Shown here piece by piece: positions 23,546-34,620 of a stretch of DNA of 64,000 bases. Within the stretch, counting starts at the first letter, position 1. The number at the start of each line of letters is the position of its first letter. Origin of the DNA: Prorocentrum cordatum (Eukaryota > Sar > Dinophyceae > Prorocentrales > Prorocentraceae); NCBI GenBank assembly GCA_963575745.1, contig CAUYUJ010020593.1:540884-604883 (forward strand), given 5' to 3'. Position numbers and translations under genes: made by a program. The notes beneath the pieces were generated by a model that ran no database searches, was not told the DNA's origin, and worked only from the letters and a program-made list of their open reading frames with translations.

Positions 23546-24568
23546 ATCCGAACTGCCGGGCTCCTCCCGCGCTGCGGTCTGCCGCGGTTCCGGCTCAGGG
23601 GCCGCAGCTGCGGCGTCCGCGATGGCATCGTGGTAACCGCCTGAGGCGCGCGCCGCGCTCTGCGTTCCAGGCGGCTGGAACGGGATGGCGATTCCCATCC
23701 GAGATGCGGACGTGAAGAGAATCTCCGCGCCTCGGGGCGAAGACATCGCCTGTGTTCACGTGACGATGCAGAAGATGGCCCCTGCAAACGCGCTCCGACG
23801 AGCGAAGATGCATCGCAGGACAACTCAAGGGTTCCAACGCGCGGGCAGACGTCAAGCGCGCGCGGGCGAAAGCAGGCGGGGTCGCAATCGCGGACGACGG
23901 TCGCGAAAGCGAAAACGAGGGCGACGACGACGACTTATCTCTTCTGCGCAGCGGCGCACATGAGAATCATGCAGTTCCACTTGGGGGCGGCGGAAACGGG
24001 GGGGCAACCAAACCGCCGCTGAGACAGCAAAAGGCCGCTCAAAACACAACCAAACGCACTTAATTGCACAACGATGCGCAACAACAGTGGAATCTCCCGT
24101 CGGGAAGGGCGCCACGCAAAACCAAGCTGGCACAGCGGAGCCGTAGAGTAAGTAGTTCGGAACAACGTCCTGGCGCAACCGCGCACCATTGTAACACATT
24201 GCGGCACAGACGCTTCGCGACATCAAACCATTGAAACGCTGCCAGCGGCCAAATCGGAACTTCCTGGGGAATTGCCCAAGGACCGACTCGCGTGCAAGAC
24301 CAGAGCGCTGCGGGGCCTGCAAGCAAGAGGAACCGCGTTGCTGACGCTGGTGAGGCGAAGACAGGCGCGGCATTAATGCCATGGGCCACTCGGGCGGTGC
24401 CCTGGTGAACCCTCTGCCAGATCGAGCGTTCAAGAAGAGTTCTGAAGTGGTGTCTTACTGCGCGCGTGCGAAAACGGAACGGTTTCTCTGGGTGGATCAC
24501 GCCGCGAAGAACGCTCGCGGACGCAGTGGGCATAGGGCCTCGCTATGCGAATGTGCGCGTTCGTTTCT
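23546..24568. other. spacer, no confident gene
   Basis: A minus frame (23746-23408) is open through the SL relict and reads Ala/Pro rich upstream of it, perhaps part of the pre-insertion target. The palindrome GCCGCAGCTGCGGC is at 23601-23614. From 23.9 to 24.5 kb I see nothing recognisable. Confidence 0.35.
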
Positions 24569-25325
24569 CCAAGCCATCCTGTGGTGTTAGGCCCTCGTTC
24601 TGAGGAGACAGTGCCCGGCGCTCCTTCCTCTTTTCCTCCTTTCCTCCTTATCCCCATCCTCCCTTCCCCCTCCTCCACCACGCGCCTCCCGCGCCCAGGA
24701 GAACGCTTCGGGGCCCCATGGGGGCTCAACGAAAGCCCCATCGGCTGCACTCGCATGCGGTTCCCCCATCCAGGACTGCGTTTCGCGTCTCCAAAGAGGT
24801 CCCCATCGAAAGCCCCAATGGCTGCGCGCGCATGGATTTCCCCACTCAGGACAGCGTTACGTGAACCCGTAGGGAGCCCCACCGAAGGCTCCAGTGGCTG
24901 CACTCGCATGCGGTTCCTCCACCCAGGACAGCGCTACGTGGCCCCGTCGAGAGCTCCACCGAAGACCCTGGTGGCTGCACTCGCGTGCGGTTCCCCCGCC
25001 TGTGCCGTGGCCCCGTCGGGAGCTCCGCCGAAAGCCGCAGTGGCTGCACTCGCGTGCTGTTCCCCCGCTCAGACAAGCGTTCCGTGGCTCTGTAGGGGTC
25101 TCCACCGAAGGCCCCAGTGGCTGCACTCGCATGGGGTCCCCCCGCCCAGGGCAGCGCTACGCGGCCCCATAGGGAGCTCCACCGAAGGCCCCGCTGGCTG
25201 CACTCGCATGCGGCTCCCCTTCTCAGGACAGCGTTTCGTGGCCTCATCGGGAGCTCCACCGAAGGCCCCAGTGGCTGCACTCGCATGCAGGTCCTCACCG
25301 GGGACAGCGTTTCGTGGCCCCATGT
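24569..25325 (-). mobile_element. array-bearing element E2 (inverted 78-bp array)
   Basis: Right block in reverse orientation at 24569-24623 (CCATCCTGTGGTGTTAGG, then CTCGTTCTGAGGAGACAG), then a TCCTCC pyrimidine tract (24624-24685). The 78-bp array follows in reverse complement: GGAGCTCCACCGAAGGCC, CCAGTGGCTGCACTCGCATG and CGGTTCCCCCACCCAGGACA. The array stops at about 25325 without a recognisable left edge and is followed by a second CTC-rich patch (25350-25430). Confidence 0.65.
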
Positions 25326-25495
25326 GAGGTTTCTTACTCATCATGCTGCCCCTCCTCCTGCTCCTCCTCCCCCCCTGCTCCTCCTCCATCCTTGTTTGTG
25401 CCAGCCTCCCTCTCGCGACCTCTCCTCCCAATGGCCGTGACGGGACTGCAAGCGGCGCACATCATGTTATTGTTTCGAAACGGAAACTTGAAAAG

Positions 25496-26030
25496 TTAGC
25501 CTGGCGATGGACCCAACCATATGCAGGCGTGGGTTACGCAATGTTGAATATCGTCTTCGATGGAGCTCCCGATGGGTCCACGAAACGCTGTCCTGGGTGG
25601 GAGAACCGTACGCGAGTGCAGCCAGTGGGGCCTTCGGTGGACCTCCCGATTGAGCCGAGAAACGCGGTTCTGGGCAGGGAAACCGCATGCGAGTGCAGCC
25701 ACCAGGGACTTCGGTCGAGCTCCCGGCCACGAAACGCTGTCATGGGCGGAGGAACCGCATGCGAGTGCAGCCACTGGAGCCTCCGGTGGAGCTCCCTACG
25801 GGGCTGCGAAACGCTGTCTGGGTTGCGGGGACCGCATGCGAGTGCAGCCACTGGGGCCTTCGGTGGGAAATCCGATAGGGACACAAAGCACTGTCCTGGG
25901 TGGGGGAACTGCATGCGCGCGCAGCCGCTGGGGCCTTCGGCGGAGCAACACGAGCGGTCCGCAGGAGGGAGCAGGAGGAGGAGGATCAGGATGAGGAGAA
26001 GCTAGCTGGGGTGGAAAGTGAGGAGTGAGG
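25496..26030 (+). mobile_element. array-bearing element E3 (78-bp array, right block missing)
   Basis: Left edge TTAGCCTGGCGATGGACCCA with ACCATATGCAGGCGTGGG is shared almost exactly with E1. A leader GTTGAATATCGTCTTCGATG follows, then about five 78-bp units of the GCATGCGAGTGCAGCCACTG subtype and an AGGAGG purine tract (25965-26045). The conserved right block is not found after the tract. Confidence 0.65.
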
Positions 26031-26189
26031 AGGAGCATGAGGAGCACGATGAGATCCATGGGAACCCTATTCCCGATACATTGGAATAACAGGCAGGAAC
26101 ATCTTAACTGGCTTGGGACTGCGCGGCATTCCCAAAAAGGTATTTTGAGAGGGTAGCGGGGCCCCAACACGCCGGCGTATACTATGGAA

Positions 26190-26345
26190 CTCTCGTTTTG
26201 AGGCGAATTGAGAAACATTGAGACGGATTGAGAGAAATTGAGATCTTTTGAAAGAAATTGAGATATAATTCGCCGTTCAAACCGTGGATGAAGAGAAATT
26301 GAGACGAGAAAGGCGGTCCAGTTGAGGACAATTGAGACCGTTTGC
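26190..26345. repeat. GAAATTGAGA short repeat with inverted ends
   Basis: About eight copies of GAAATTGAGA/GACGGATTGAGA. TTTTGAGGCGAATT (about 26191) and the inverse AATTCGCCGTTCAAA (26266-26280) form imperfect arms around part of it. Locally AT-rich compared with its surroundings. Confidence 0.7.
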
Positions 26346-26744
26346 AGTGTCCAATGGAAGTTTTCGAAAGGGTTTGATGGCAATGCGATTTGGGAGCATG
26401 AGGGAAGCAGCAGAAGGATGGGCGGCAGGAGAAGCAAACGGCGATGACCCGATGGCATGGACCTTGGCAACTGGAGCCAAAACATATTTCCAAAACGAGG
26501 GTAAACGGTGGAGGATGCGCATGCCACAGGGCCTTGTGCTCGTTAGGGGCGCGCTAGAATGCCAAGGGCTGTCTGGCAGGGTTTCTGCAAGTCTTCTCAG
26601 GGGCTGCCACCGCCCCTCTCGCCGCAGAGCGCCGCATGCATCGGGCCCCGCTTCCCCAATGAAGAACAACAAATGTTCACTCCCGCAACAAGGATCCTCC
26701 GTGGAAGTACATCAGGTCCACGCTCTCGCGGCAACGATTCCTCG

Positions 26745-27940
26745 CAAATGTGCCTGGAGATGGGTTCCGCAATTGTGAATATTTCATCTTCGATGGAGCT
26801 CCACACGGGTCCACGAAGCGCAGTCTTGGGTGGGGGAACCGCATGCGAGTGCAACCACCGGGGCCTTCGGTGGAGCTCCCGATCGAGCCGAGAAACGCGG
26901 CCCTGGGCAGGGGAACCGCATGCGAGTGCAGCCATTGAGGCCATGGGTGGAGCTCCCTATGGGGCTACGAAGCGCTGTTCTGGGTGGGGGGGACCGCATC
27001 CGAGTGCAGCCACCAGGGCCTGCGGTGGAATCCCCGCTTGAGCCGAAAAACTTGGTCCTGGGCGACCGCATGCGAGTGCAGCCACTTGGCCTTCGATGGA
27101 GTTTCCGATTGAGCCGAGAAACGCGATCCTGGGCGGAGGGACCCGCATGCGAGTGCAGCCACTGGGGCCTCGTCGGAGCTCCCGACGGGGCCACGAAACG
27201 CTGTCCTGGCCGGAGGGAGCCGCATGCATGTCCGGCCACATGGGCCTTCGGCGGAACTTCCGATGAGGCCACGAAGCGCTGGCGTGAGTGCTGGAACCGC
27301 ATGCGAGTGCAGCCCTAGGGGCCTTCTGCGGGGCTCCCCATGGGGCCACGAAGCGCTGTCCTGGGTCGGAGGTTCGCATGCTAGTGCAGCCACCGGAGCC
27401 TTCGGTGAAGCCCACTTATGGGGCCACGTAGCGCTGTCCTGGGTGGTGGAACCGCATGCGAATGCAGCCACCAGGGCCTTTGGTGGGGCTCCCCATGGGG
27501 CACGAAGTGCGGTCGTGGGTGGGGACGCGCCTGCGAATGCAGCCACCAGGGCCTTCGAAGGACCTCCCGACGGGGCCACGACATGCGATCCTGGGCGGAG
27601 GGGATCGCATGCGAGTGCGGCCGCTCGGGCTCGAGGTGGAGCTCCTTCTCGGGCTACGAAGCGCCGGCCTGAATGGGGGAACCCCATGCTACTGCAGCCG
27701 CTGGGGCTCTCGGTAGCAACCCCTATGGCGCCACGAAGCGCAGTCCTGGGTGGGGGAGCCGCATCCGAGTGCAGCCACTGGGGCCTTCGGCGGAGACCCC
27801 TACAGATCCCCGAAACGTTGCCCTGTGCGCGGGAGGCGCATGGTGGAAAAGGGAGGAGGGAGAAGGGGGCGAGGAGGTGAGGAGGAAGGAACGCGGGGCA
27901 CTCTCTTCGAAACGAGGACCTAACACCACAAGATGGTTGA
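26745..27940 (+). mobile_element. array-bearing element E4 (78-bp array)
   Basis: The left edge is partly deleted: GCCTGGAGATGG joins directly to GTTCCGCAATTGTGAATA, lacking about 25 bp present in E3. The leader TTCATCTTCGATGGAGCTCC matches E3. The array at about 26790-27830 is of the GCATGCGAGTGCAGCCAC subtype. The purine tract is 27843-27890. The right block is 27889-27940 with ACGCGGGGCACTCTCTTCGA and AACACCACAAGATGGTTGAG. Monomers differ more from each other than in E1, suggesting an older array. Confidence 0.65.
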
Positions 27941-28376
27941 GAGAGGCGACGCTGGCGAAAAACAGATTGGGGGACGGCCTCCAGAACCGCTTCCAAAGTC
28001 GGGCATTCCGAAAACATCTGCCCTTGACCCAGAGCAAAGAAGACATTGATCCCGCTGGTCTCGTTCCAAAGCGCACAATCGCAATGACGTGTCCAGACGT
28101 AGAAAAAGAAACGCCGATAAACATGCACCCAGGCCCCAACCGCTTCAGTCACGCGCAAAGCCAACCCAGAGCGACATCGAGGCGTTTTCAAACTGCCGCA
28201 TGGGCGAAACTCATAGGGAAAATTCCACATGCGCAGGCCGCCTTCCGAGAAACAAAAAGACGACCTCGCACCAGCAAGCGCGCTCAATTTTCGCCCCCCC
28301 CGTTGACGCCACCCCCAAGTGGAGCTGAAGGAGAGAAGGCTCGAAACGGAAACGCGACCAGTCGCCTGGAACTCCA
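27941..28376. other. spacer, no confident gene
   Basis: Mixed-composition sequence between element E4 and the coding-like region. Nothing recognised. Confidence 0.35.
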
Positions 28377-29000
28377 GTGGCACGGAGGAAACAACCCGCA
28401 GGCCCTGGAAGTGGATGGGGCCAGACATGTGACAGATCTGCCGCCGCCGTGCTTCCCGCCGATGTTCCTGCGCTGAGCCGCCTGGAGTGCCCTTCGGACA
28501 CGGCGACGCCATCTGCGCGCGTGGCCAGGCTCAGGCGCGGGATGTCGCGTCTTGGCGCTGCTGACCTGGCGCGGCTGCTCCAAATGATCGCGGGTGGCTG
28601 GAGCGTCGGCGGCGTCCCAAACCGCATCGACGGAGACCGCGACGAGGGCGCTTCGTCGCCGCCAGGTCAGGAAGCCGCAGCCGCGGCCATGATCGACCTG
28701 ACAGACAGCCCGCTGGAGGTTTCAGCGGAAATGGCCCAGGGAAGCGGCGCCGGGCTCAGCATTGCGCGGGGCTTCAAGGGCGCCCGGGTCGCAACCATCA
28801 CGCGCGACGGCCCGACAAAGGGCAGCGTCATCGAGATGGAGGCGAAGAGGCCGGCAAAGAAGAAACGGGGCCAGGTCGCGAGCGTGAAGGGGTGCGCGTG
28901 GGCCAACATTACACCCGATCAGATGGGACGGGCGGCGATGGACTACCTGGAACCGCGCGTGCCCGACCTGATCCAAACCGAAGCGGAGCAACCTCGGTAC
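28377..29000 (+). CDS. coding-like segment, unknown protein
   Basis: Frame 0 is open from 28377. From about 28560 to 28960 it has strong G/C third positions and ordinary protein composition, for example LARLLQMIAGGWSVGGVPN, MIDLTDSPLEVSAEMAQGSG, and a basic KRPAKKKRGQ patch (about 28850) that could be a nuclear signal. No domain is recognised, and start and splice sites are undetermined. The same strand carries further coding-like segments up to 32.3 kb, so this may be one exon of a larger decayed or multi-exon gene. After 29000 the frame runs on but its composition degrades. Confidence 0.4.
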
Positions 29001-29616
29001 TTAAGCGATTCGGCTGCAATGGCCAGACACGCAGCGCCGCAGCTGCGGGCGCATGGTCTTCGCAAAGGCGAGCGCATGCCGCAGTTGCGGCCGCGCCAGG
29101 GGCCGCCCTTGCGATTTCTGTCATTCAAGGCGCGCGATTTGGGAGATCACCGACTGAGCGGGGAACTCAGCAACCGATTGGGGAGATCAGCGCGCAAGAA
29201 AAATATATCCTTTGTTTCTCTCCGGCTCAGTGCGTCATCCTTTCACCTGCATTTCTTCCCCCCTGCGCGTCCGGGCCGGCAACCGCTCCCGAGGCTCAAG
29301 GAATTTATGTGCCGCGTGGGCAATGGCGCGCCTGTCGGAACGCCATGGCATGGCCGGGAGGGCGGCGTTCATTTTGCGAAGTCCGATGGCGGCTGCATGA
29401 CAGCGGCGCAAAGCCGAGGAAGACTCAGCACGGCTCCACGGGCGCGGCGGACATCTTGAACCGAAGTGACGGCAAGCTCTGTCACAAGAGAATGAAAATA
29501 CACGCGTGCACTAGCGACGTCCGCCATCCCAGCACGGCTACGCAGAACCGCCACTGTATCACCTGCGCCCGTCTGACTGGCGCCCTGGCGCCTCGTCCGG
29601 AGCCGAGGCGGCGGCG

Positions 29617-30475
29617 ATGGCGGCAGGGGCCGAAGTGACAGTCCCTGCATCAGACGCTGCGCCGCCGCCAGCTGCTGACTCAGAAGCAGAAGGCGCAGTT
29701 GCGGCAGAGGCTGCCGTTGCTGCGCCACAGAGCGCGGATGCGCCAGAAGTCGCAGTCGCGGCCCCTCCAGCGCCGCCAGCTGTTGACCCAGCTGGCCCAG
29801 AGGAGGCAGCCGCAGTTGCGGCCTCTGCATCGCCACCACCTGTTGGCTCTGCCGACCCAGAGGAGGCAGCCGCAGTTGAGGCCCCTCCAGCGCCGCCGCT
29901 GGTCGACGCAGAGGAGGCCCCTGCAGGAGAAGAAACGAGCGCCGCTTCCCCAGTTGTAGGGCGCCTGCCGCCAGCGCCCCCGTTGCCAGCGGAGTGGCGC
30001 GAGTCTGACGCGGAGTTCTTCCCTGGCCCTGACCCGATGGCAGCGGCTGCAGCTGCGGCGCTGAGCGCGGCGCCTTTGCGCCCGCGAATCCCTGCGGCTC
30101 CCCCGGGAGGAGGAGGAGGAGGAGGAGGAGGAGGGCGCCAGAGAAGGGGGGGCCCCGAGGTGGAGGCTGAAGCTGGGGGCCGCAGTCGCGGCGAGCGCCC
30201 CCGACAAAGCAGTGGCGGCGCTGCGGGGGATCTTGAAAGAGGGCGTCTACATTGGGTGCTCTGGATTTCCATTGTTCGCCATGCGATTCAAGCGTCGCCC
30301 TTTTGTATGGGAAGGTGGGAATCGCAAGGATCTGCTCGAATTCTACATGCCGTGGGCAGTGGAGCGGTGCCCCGAATTGTGCACGGTGGACGGCGTGGCG
30401 TGCGCACTCTGCCACGATGCAGCTCTGTTTGGCGATGAGTTGACTGCGCAGGAACTGCTGCAAGCCACCGAATAA
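29617..30475 (+). CDS. coding-like segment: Ala/Pro-rich repeats then a globular tail
   Basis: Frame 1 (29617-30110) encodes an acidic Ala/Pro-rich region with internal repeats of DPxxPEEAAAV and APPAPPxVD, and a WRESDAEFFPGPD patch. A GAGGAG run at 30111-30135 shifts the readable frame. Frame 2 then gives VAALRGILKEGVYIGC, RFKRRPFVWEGGNRKDLLEF, and a Cys-containing ELCTVDGVACALCHDA stretch ending at TAA 30473-30475. The same frame is readable beyond the TAA (TRAWIRKELHEFGIG, then MLAVTQEMTLEEVRAYSRG) across two further TGA stops to about 30657. The locus therefore looks like a decaying gene or a mis-called frame. No family is recognised. Confidence 0.4.
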
Positions 30476-30819
30476 CACCCCCTTCATGAAATTCGCGATG
30501 AGCAAACGCGCGCATGGATCCGCAAGGAACTGCACGAATTCGGAATTGGGCGCTGAAGTGAGCCGTGACTACACGACATGCTGGCTGTGACGCAGGAAAT
30601 GACCTTGGAAGAGGTGAGGGCATACAGTCGGGGCGTTGACCTAAGGAACCCTAAATAAGGAACGAGGCCTCTTTTTCCCATAGGTTCAACCTCGATTTCC
30701 CATGGAAAACCCGAGGCAAACTTTGGAACAATCAAGGAACGCCGAGCCCCTCCCCAACGAAAAGGCTTCCTTCTTCAGCGCCCCGACTGTACCGCACTTG
30801 CGGCCACGACGACTCGCCC

Positions 30820-31460
30820 CGTGCAGATCTCTTTGCTGGACGGCGATGGTGGAGCAGGCGGAGCACCGGAGCCCGAGGCGGATCCGTCCGCGGCGAGCGC
30901 CACTCTTCTGGAGGCCCTGAAGTGGCAAACGGGAGTGAAAGACGAGGGTACTCCAGATTTCGTAATAAAGGGGAGGGGTCACATTTGGGGGGGGGTCTGA
31001 TTTGAGCTGTCTTGGAGGGTTCGGGGGGGTCTGGGCCAAGGGCCGCCCTTTCATGGATGGTCTGGGGGGGTCTAAGACTTCTCGTCTGGGAGGGTTGTGA
31101 CCCCCTCCCTTTTATTACGAAATCTGAAGTACTTTGATGGCCATCGCGGGCGCCACGCCACAGGCTCTGCAAGGCGAACAGATCAGGGCGCACGAAGCGT
31201 TCAAGGCGCAGCCAGAAGACGCATTTGTCAAGAAGAAGGCGCGCCCCTGGATGCTCGCAGACCGCAGCGTGGTCTGCAGAGAACTCGAGAAGCACGCCCG
31301 CAGTGACGGTTGGATGGGCGATGGTCGGCTTCCGCGCGCTACGCTCCAAAGCTTTTGCGAAAAGTTCGCGTGGCCGCCAGGCATGACGGAAGCGAAGCAG
31401 ACAGAGGCTGTCAAAAAGTGGTGGCGTCTGGAGCCGCAGCCGCGGGGACGACTAGAAACA
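30820..31460 (+). pseudogene. coding-like segment split by TA-MITE copy 1
   Basis: Frame 2 up to 30948 reads ISLLDGDGGAGGAPEPEADP, then ATLLEALKWQTGVKDEG. After the MITE (30949-31131) frame 0 reads LMAIAGATPQALQGEQIRAH, then VCRELEKHARSDGWMGDGRL, then PPGMTEAKQTEAVKKWWRLE. Removing the element with one copy of its TA joins the two frames without a stop. The product is hydrophilic and helical, and I do not recognise it. Either the MITE interrupts an exon or it behaves as an intron. Confidence 0.5.
30949..31131. mobile_element. TA-flanked MITE, copy 1 (183 bp)
   Basis: Left end TACTCCAGATTTCGTAAT followed by AAAGGGGAGGGGTCA. The right end is the inverse: TGACCCCCTCCCTTTTATTA then CGAAATCTGAAGTA. 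The interior is G-rich (GGGGGGGTCTG motifs). TA flanks both ends, as in Tc1/mariner and Stowaway-type insertions. A GT occurs at the 5' junction (30948-30949) and an AG at the 3' junction (31128-31129), but using both would shift the frame by one base. Related copies are at 37619-37804 and 49174-49572. Confidence 0.85.
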
Positions 31461-31649
31461 AACGGCGCGCGCACGGCGGTGGGCGCCACGCAAACTGTCC
31501 ATAGTTGGAAGTCACTCTGTATGAATGGTGGTCCCACATGAGGTCTTCGGTGGACTCGAAGGCCGAAGTCGCAGCGACTGGGCTAAGAAGTAAAAGAGTG
31601 GGCACCCCGCCCATCCAAAACCCGACAGGAAGAACTGAACATCGACATC

Positions 31650-32330
31650 TTGAAGGGTTCCCGAGGAAAGGCACGTAACAGAGCGCATTTTCCATTGCTG
31701 GCGCTCACACGCAACCAGCCCCGCAGGTCGCCAGAGGCACAAGCGGAGGGGCTCATGAAGCGGCCCAACAAGCAAGAGGGGAAGAAGAGCGACGGCAAAG
31801 GCGACAAAGCGCAGGGCGGCCATCCGAAGGGGGGCCAGCGCGGCAACCAGCTCGGGGGCGACCAGCCGAAGGGCGACCAAGGCAAGGGCAGGGGCGGCCA
31901 CGGCAGGGGCCACCACGGCGACAAGGGCAGGGGCGACCATGAGCGACAATCACTCCAAGCTCCAGCTCGTGGCCCTGATGCCGCAGTGGCGGCTCGCGAG
32001 GAGCACCGCGGCAGCTGGCCAAAAGGAGCAGGTTGGCAGGACTGGGGGCCGTGGGATCCGAAATGGCGCCGGGGTTCCTGGGATTCCTGGGATGCCTGGG
32101 ATGCGGGATGGGGCTCCAGGTGGTCGCGAAATCGGGGCGCCGCAGTCGGCCCGCAGCTGGAAACGAGACGCCGCAGTCGCGGCCTGGCAACCGCGAGCAG
32201 GCGGCCGACGACAATATGTGGGCTCCGTCGGGTCCGTCGGCCGCGGCGTATGCTCAGCCGCCCGTTCCGTTGGGCGCCGTGTACAGCTACTGGGTGCCGC
32301 CTCCATGAAGCCGCAGTTGCGGCATCGCAG
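31650..32330 (+). CDS. coding-like Gly/Lys/Arg-rich segment
   Basis: The frame opens at 31650 and reads a low-complexity basic region (KRPNKQEGKKSDGKGDKAQG, then KGRGGHGRGHHGDKGRGD), then a Trp-rich WQDWGPWDPKWRRGSWDSWD patch. RGG/KGG-rich composition is typical of RNA-binding tails, but no folded domain is visible. GCCGCAGTCGCGGC-type palindromes occur at 31980, 32139, 32170 and 32310. The segment could equally be a repeat-derived frame. Confidence 0.3.
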
Positions 32331-32700
32331 CGAACAACATCGCATGCATTGCTATCATATCTCAACGCTCGCGTGCTTTAAAACAGTCCCCGGGGACTAA
32401 TTTCGCTAAGTTTCTAAGTTTCGTTGTTTCCGCTTTTGGATTGGCAAATTACTTGGCATTCGCGGTCCGAGGCCATAAACTCTCACACATCACGGTGTGT
32501 TCGCACTCCCGATACCATAATTCCTGGCAGGTTACGCACAAGACTCGTGCCTCCGAAGCAATACGCTCTTCTGAAATATCCCATATCTGCGTCCCGAGTC
32601 CACGATCCCAGGTACATTACGCGTTCTTCACGTCCCCGAAATCTGAAACCCTCGTAACGTACGCAGCACTTGCGATTTCAAAGCCACAATCCTTCATAAA
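32331..32700. other. spacer with AGTCCCCGGGGACT palindrome
   Basis: A perfect 14-bp palindrome at 32385-32398 is followed by the short direct repeat CTAAGTTTC. Relatively AT-rich sequence follows to 32700. No gene is seen. Confidence 0.45.
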
Positions 32701-32890
32701 AGACCCCCAAGACGGTACAAGAGGCCGCCGAGACTGTCCAGGAGTGCTCCAAGGCGCCCAAGATGGTCCCAAGACGGCCCAAGAGGCTCCTCAGAGGCCC
32801 CCAAGAGCGCTCAAAGAGCACCCCGAAGGGGGGCAGAAGAGGCCGATATCCGACGCTCCACGACGGCCCAAGACCCCAAGACGGTTCTGG
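32700..32890. repeat. 11-bp CCCAAGACGGC minisatellite
   Basis: GCCCAAGATGGTCCCAAGAC, GCCCAAGAGGC and CCCCAAGAGCGC units. Confidence 0.8.
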
Positions 32891-33585
32891 AGCCCTGCAA
32901 GGCACCCAGCTTTGGGAATGCTCTCCCACAACAGCTCGAGGTGGTACTTAAGCATAGCCTGTGCATTCTCGTCCGCACCCTCGGCCATGCGCTGTGCACG
33001 CTGGGTATTTGCGTCGAGCCATGCCCGCTCTGGGTGGAGCTTCGTGCACAGCCGATCTGGATCGTCGCCAGGGTCGACATCACCACGCTGACACCCGGGC
33101 GAAGAGCACGTCGTGGCGTGCCACGAGCATTTTCACGTAATCCCGCTTCCTGCACACTGCTCTACACCGTGCTCCTGCTGGACGCGGGCGGCAGCCCGCC
33201 CGCTCTGGTGCTGATCATGGCTCAGCGTCTCGCTTGCACTGCGAGGTAGCGCAAGGCCTTGCGCTGGAACACCCAAAGGCAAAATGGCCAGGAAATGCAG
33301 CCGGCACTGAGCCGAGAGCACGGTTCCTGAATAATCCCACCAGCCCTCTGGGCAACAGGTGGTCCAAGGAGGGTCTCCATCCTCTTCCACAGCCCCTCGT
33401 CCCTTCGGGAGGGGATACCTCCCCCTCCACTCCGTTTTTTGTTTGAAGGGTCGCGAGGTGTCGAAGGCTCCTTTTTCGGCCAGTGGGAAGAGCAGTTTTT
33501 GACACCTCTCAAGAGGATCGTGGCCCCAGAGGGGGGGGGGGGGGGACAGACATCGGGACCCCCCTTCCTTTGACCGACCGCCTGT
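32891..33585. other. spacer with G15 homopolymer
   Basis: GAGGTGTC (about 33451) and GACACCTC (about 33501) are inverse 8-mers. A 15-base G run lies at 33531-33545. No gene is recognised. Confidence 0.45.
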
Positions 33586-33760
33586 AAGATGGTCCCAAGA
33601 CGCCCTCCAGGGCCCCCAAGAGGGCCGAAAGAGCGCCCCGAGAGGCCACCAAGAGGACCAAGAGCCCCCCAAGAGGCACCCGAGAGGCCCCCAAGAGGCC
33701 TCCGAGCGGCCTCGGAGAGCCCAAGATGACCTCCAAGATGGCTCAAGGTAGCCTCGCTGT
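33586..33760. repeat. 11-bp minisatellite
   Basis: CCCCCAAGAGGGCCGAAAGA, CCACCAAGAGG and CTCCAAGATGGC units. Confidence 0.8.
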
Positions 33761-34620
33761 TTGACTATGGTGTCCCTTCCTCTCTGCCCCCGTCAGCTCT
33801 CATGGGCATCGGTTCTGGATGGGCTGGTGGGGATACTCTTTTTTGGTCCGCGGGCGCGCGAAGACGAGTCGAACGCCGAGCTTGCCAGGGCGGGCCGCGC
33901 TCCGTAGCAGAGAGAAGAACAGTGAGGCGAGCAAACCAGCAGACGGAAAGGCCGGTGGGGACACTTTTTAGTCAGCGGCCGCAGGCGAGCGCGCCAGCGG
34001 CGAGTCCAGTCAGAGCGGGGCGCGCAAAGACGAATCAACGTGACGCGGTGGGTCGGAGCCTCACGCAGCACCTCGGCGGCGGGCCGGCGAGTGGAAAAGG
34101 CTGGTGGGGACACGCGAAGCGTCAAGAACTTGTGGGGTGAAATCAAGCGAAGCCGCCGCAGTACCATGCTGGACCAGGCGGTCGAGGGTCTCCCGCCCCC
34201 CTGGAGGAATCTGCTGTGGTCCACTTGCACTTCGATTTGAACCATCGACTGATAGCGAAAAGCTATGAGGAAACAGCGTGGGGCATGGGCAAAAACGTCA
34301 CATTCAAAGCCGTGTTGAAGGATAACTGCCCCTGGAACGATGCTGCTGTTAGTATTGCATGAGCTGCGGACATCTGCATACGAATGGCTCTCACCTGACG
34401 CGCTTTGACGTCGTGGAGAGGAAGAGGCGCTCAAGGCGTGCAAATCCGCCGACCCCTTGCGGGTCTCTGGGCGTGAGACCTTCCTCCCCCCCTTCCCCAG
34501 GGACCCCAAACTGGGAACTTGAGCCCCCCCGCCTCGCACGACCCCCGGCCGAGCTCACCCGGGGGGCGGGGGGGGTCCCGCCCTCCCCCCGGGAGGGCGG
34601 GCCTGGCTCTCCCCGGGCTC
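33761..34620. other. spacer, no confident gene
   Basis: Two similar ~110-bp blocks start at GGTGGGGATACTCTTTTTTG (33828) and GGTGGGGACACTTTTTAGTC (33954), so a weak tandem duplication. C/G homopolymers lie at 34520-34600. No gene is recognised. Confidence 0.4.

Noticed and set aside
22092-23715. 406- and 507-codon plus-strand frames antisense to the SL-tagged retrogene
   Set aside because: Third positions are G/C-saturated on minus and mixed on plus, so the plus frames are shadows.
33277-33300. Possible third relict spliced leader (CAAAATGGCCAGGAAAT)
   Set aside because: It needs an indel and several mismatches, and no coding frame follows.
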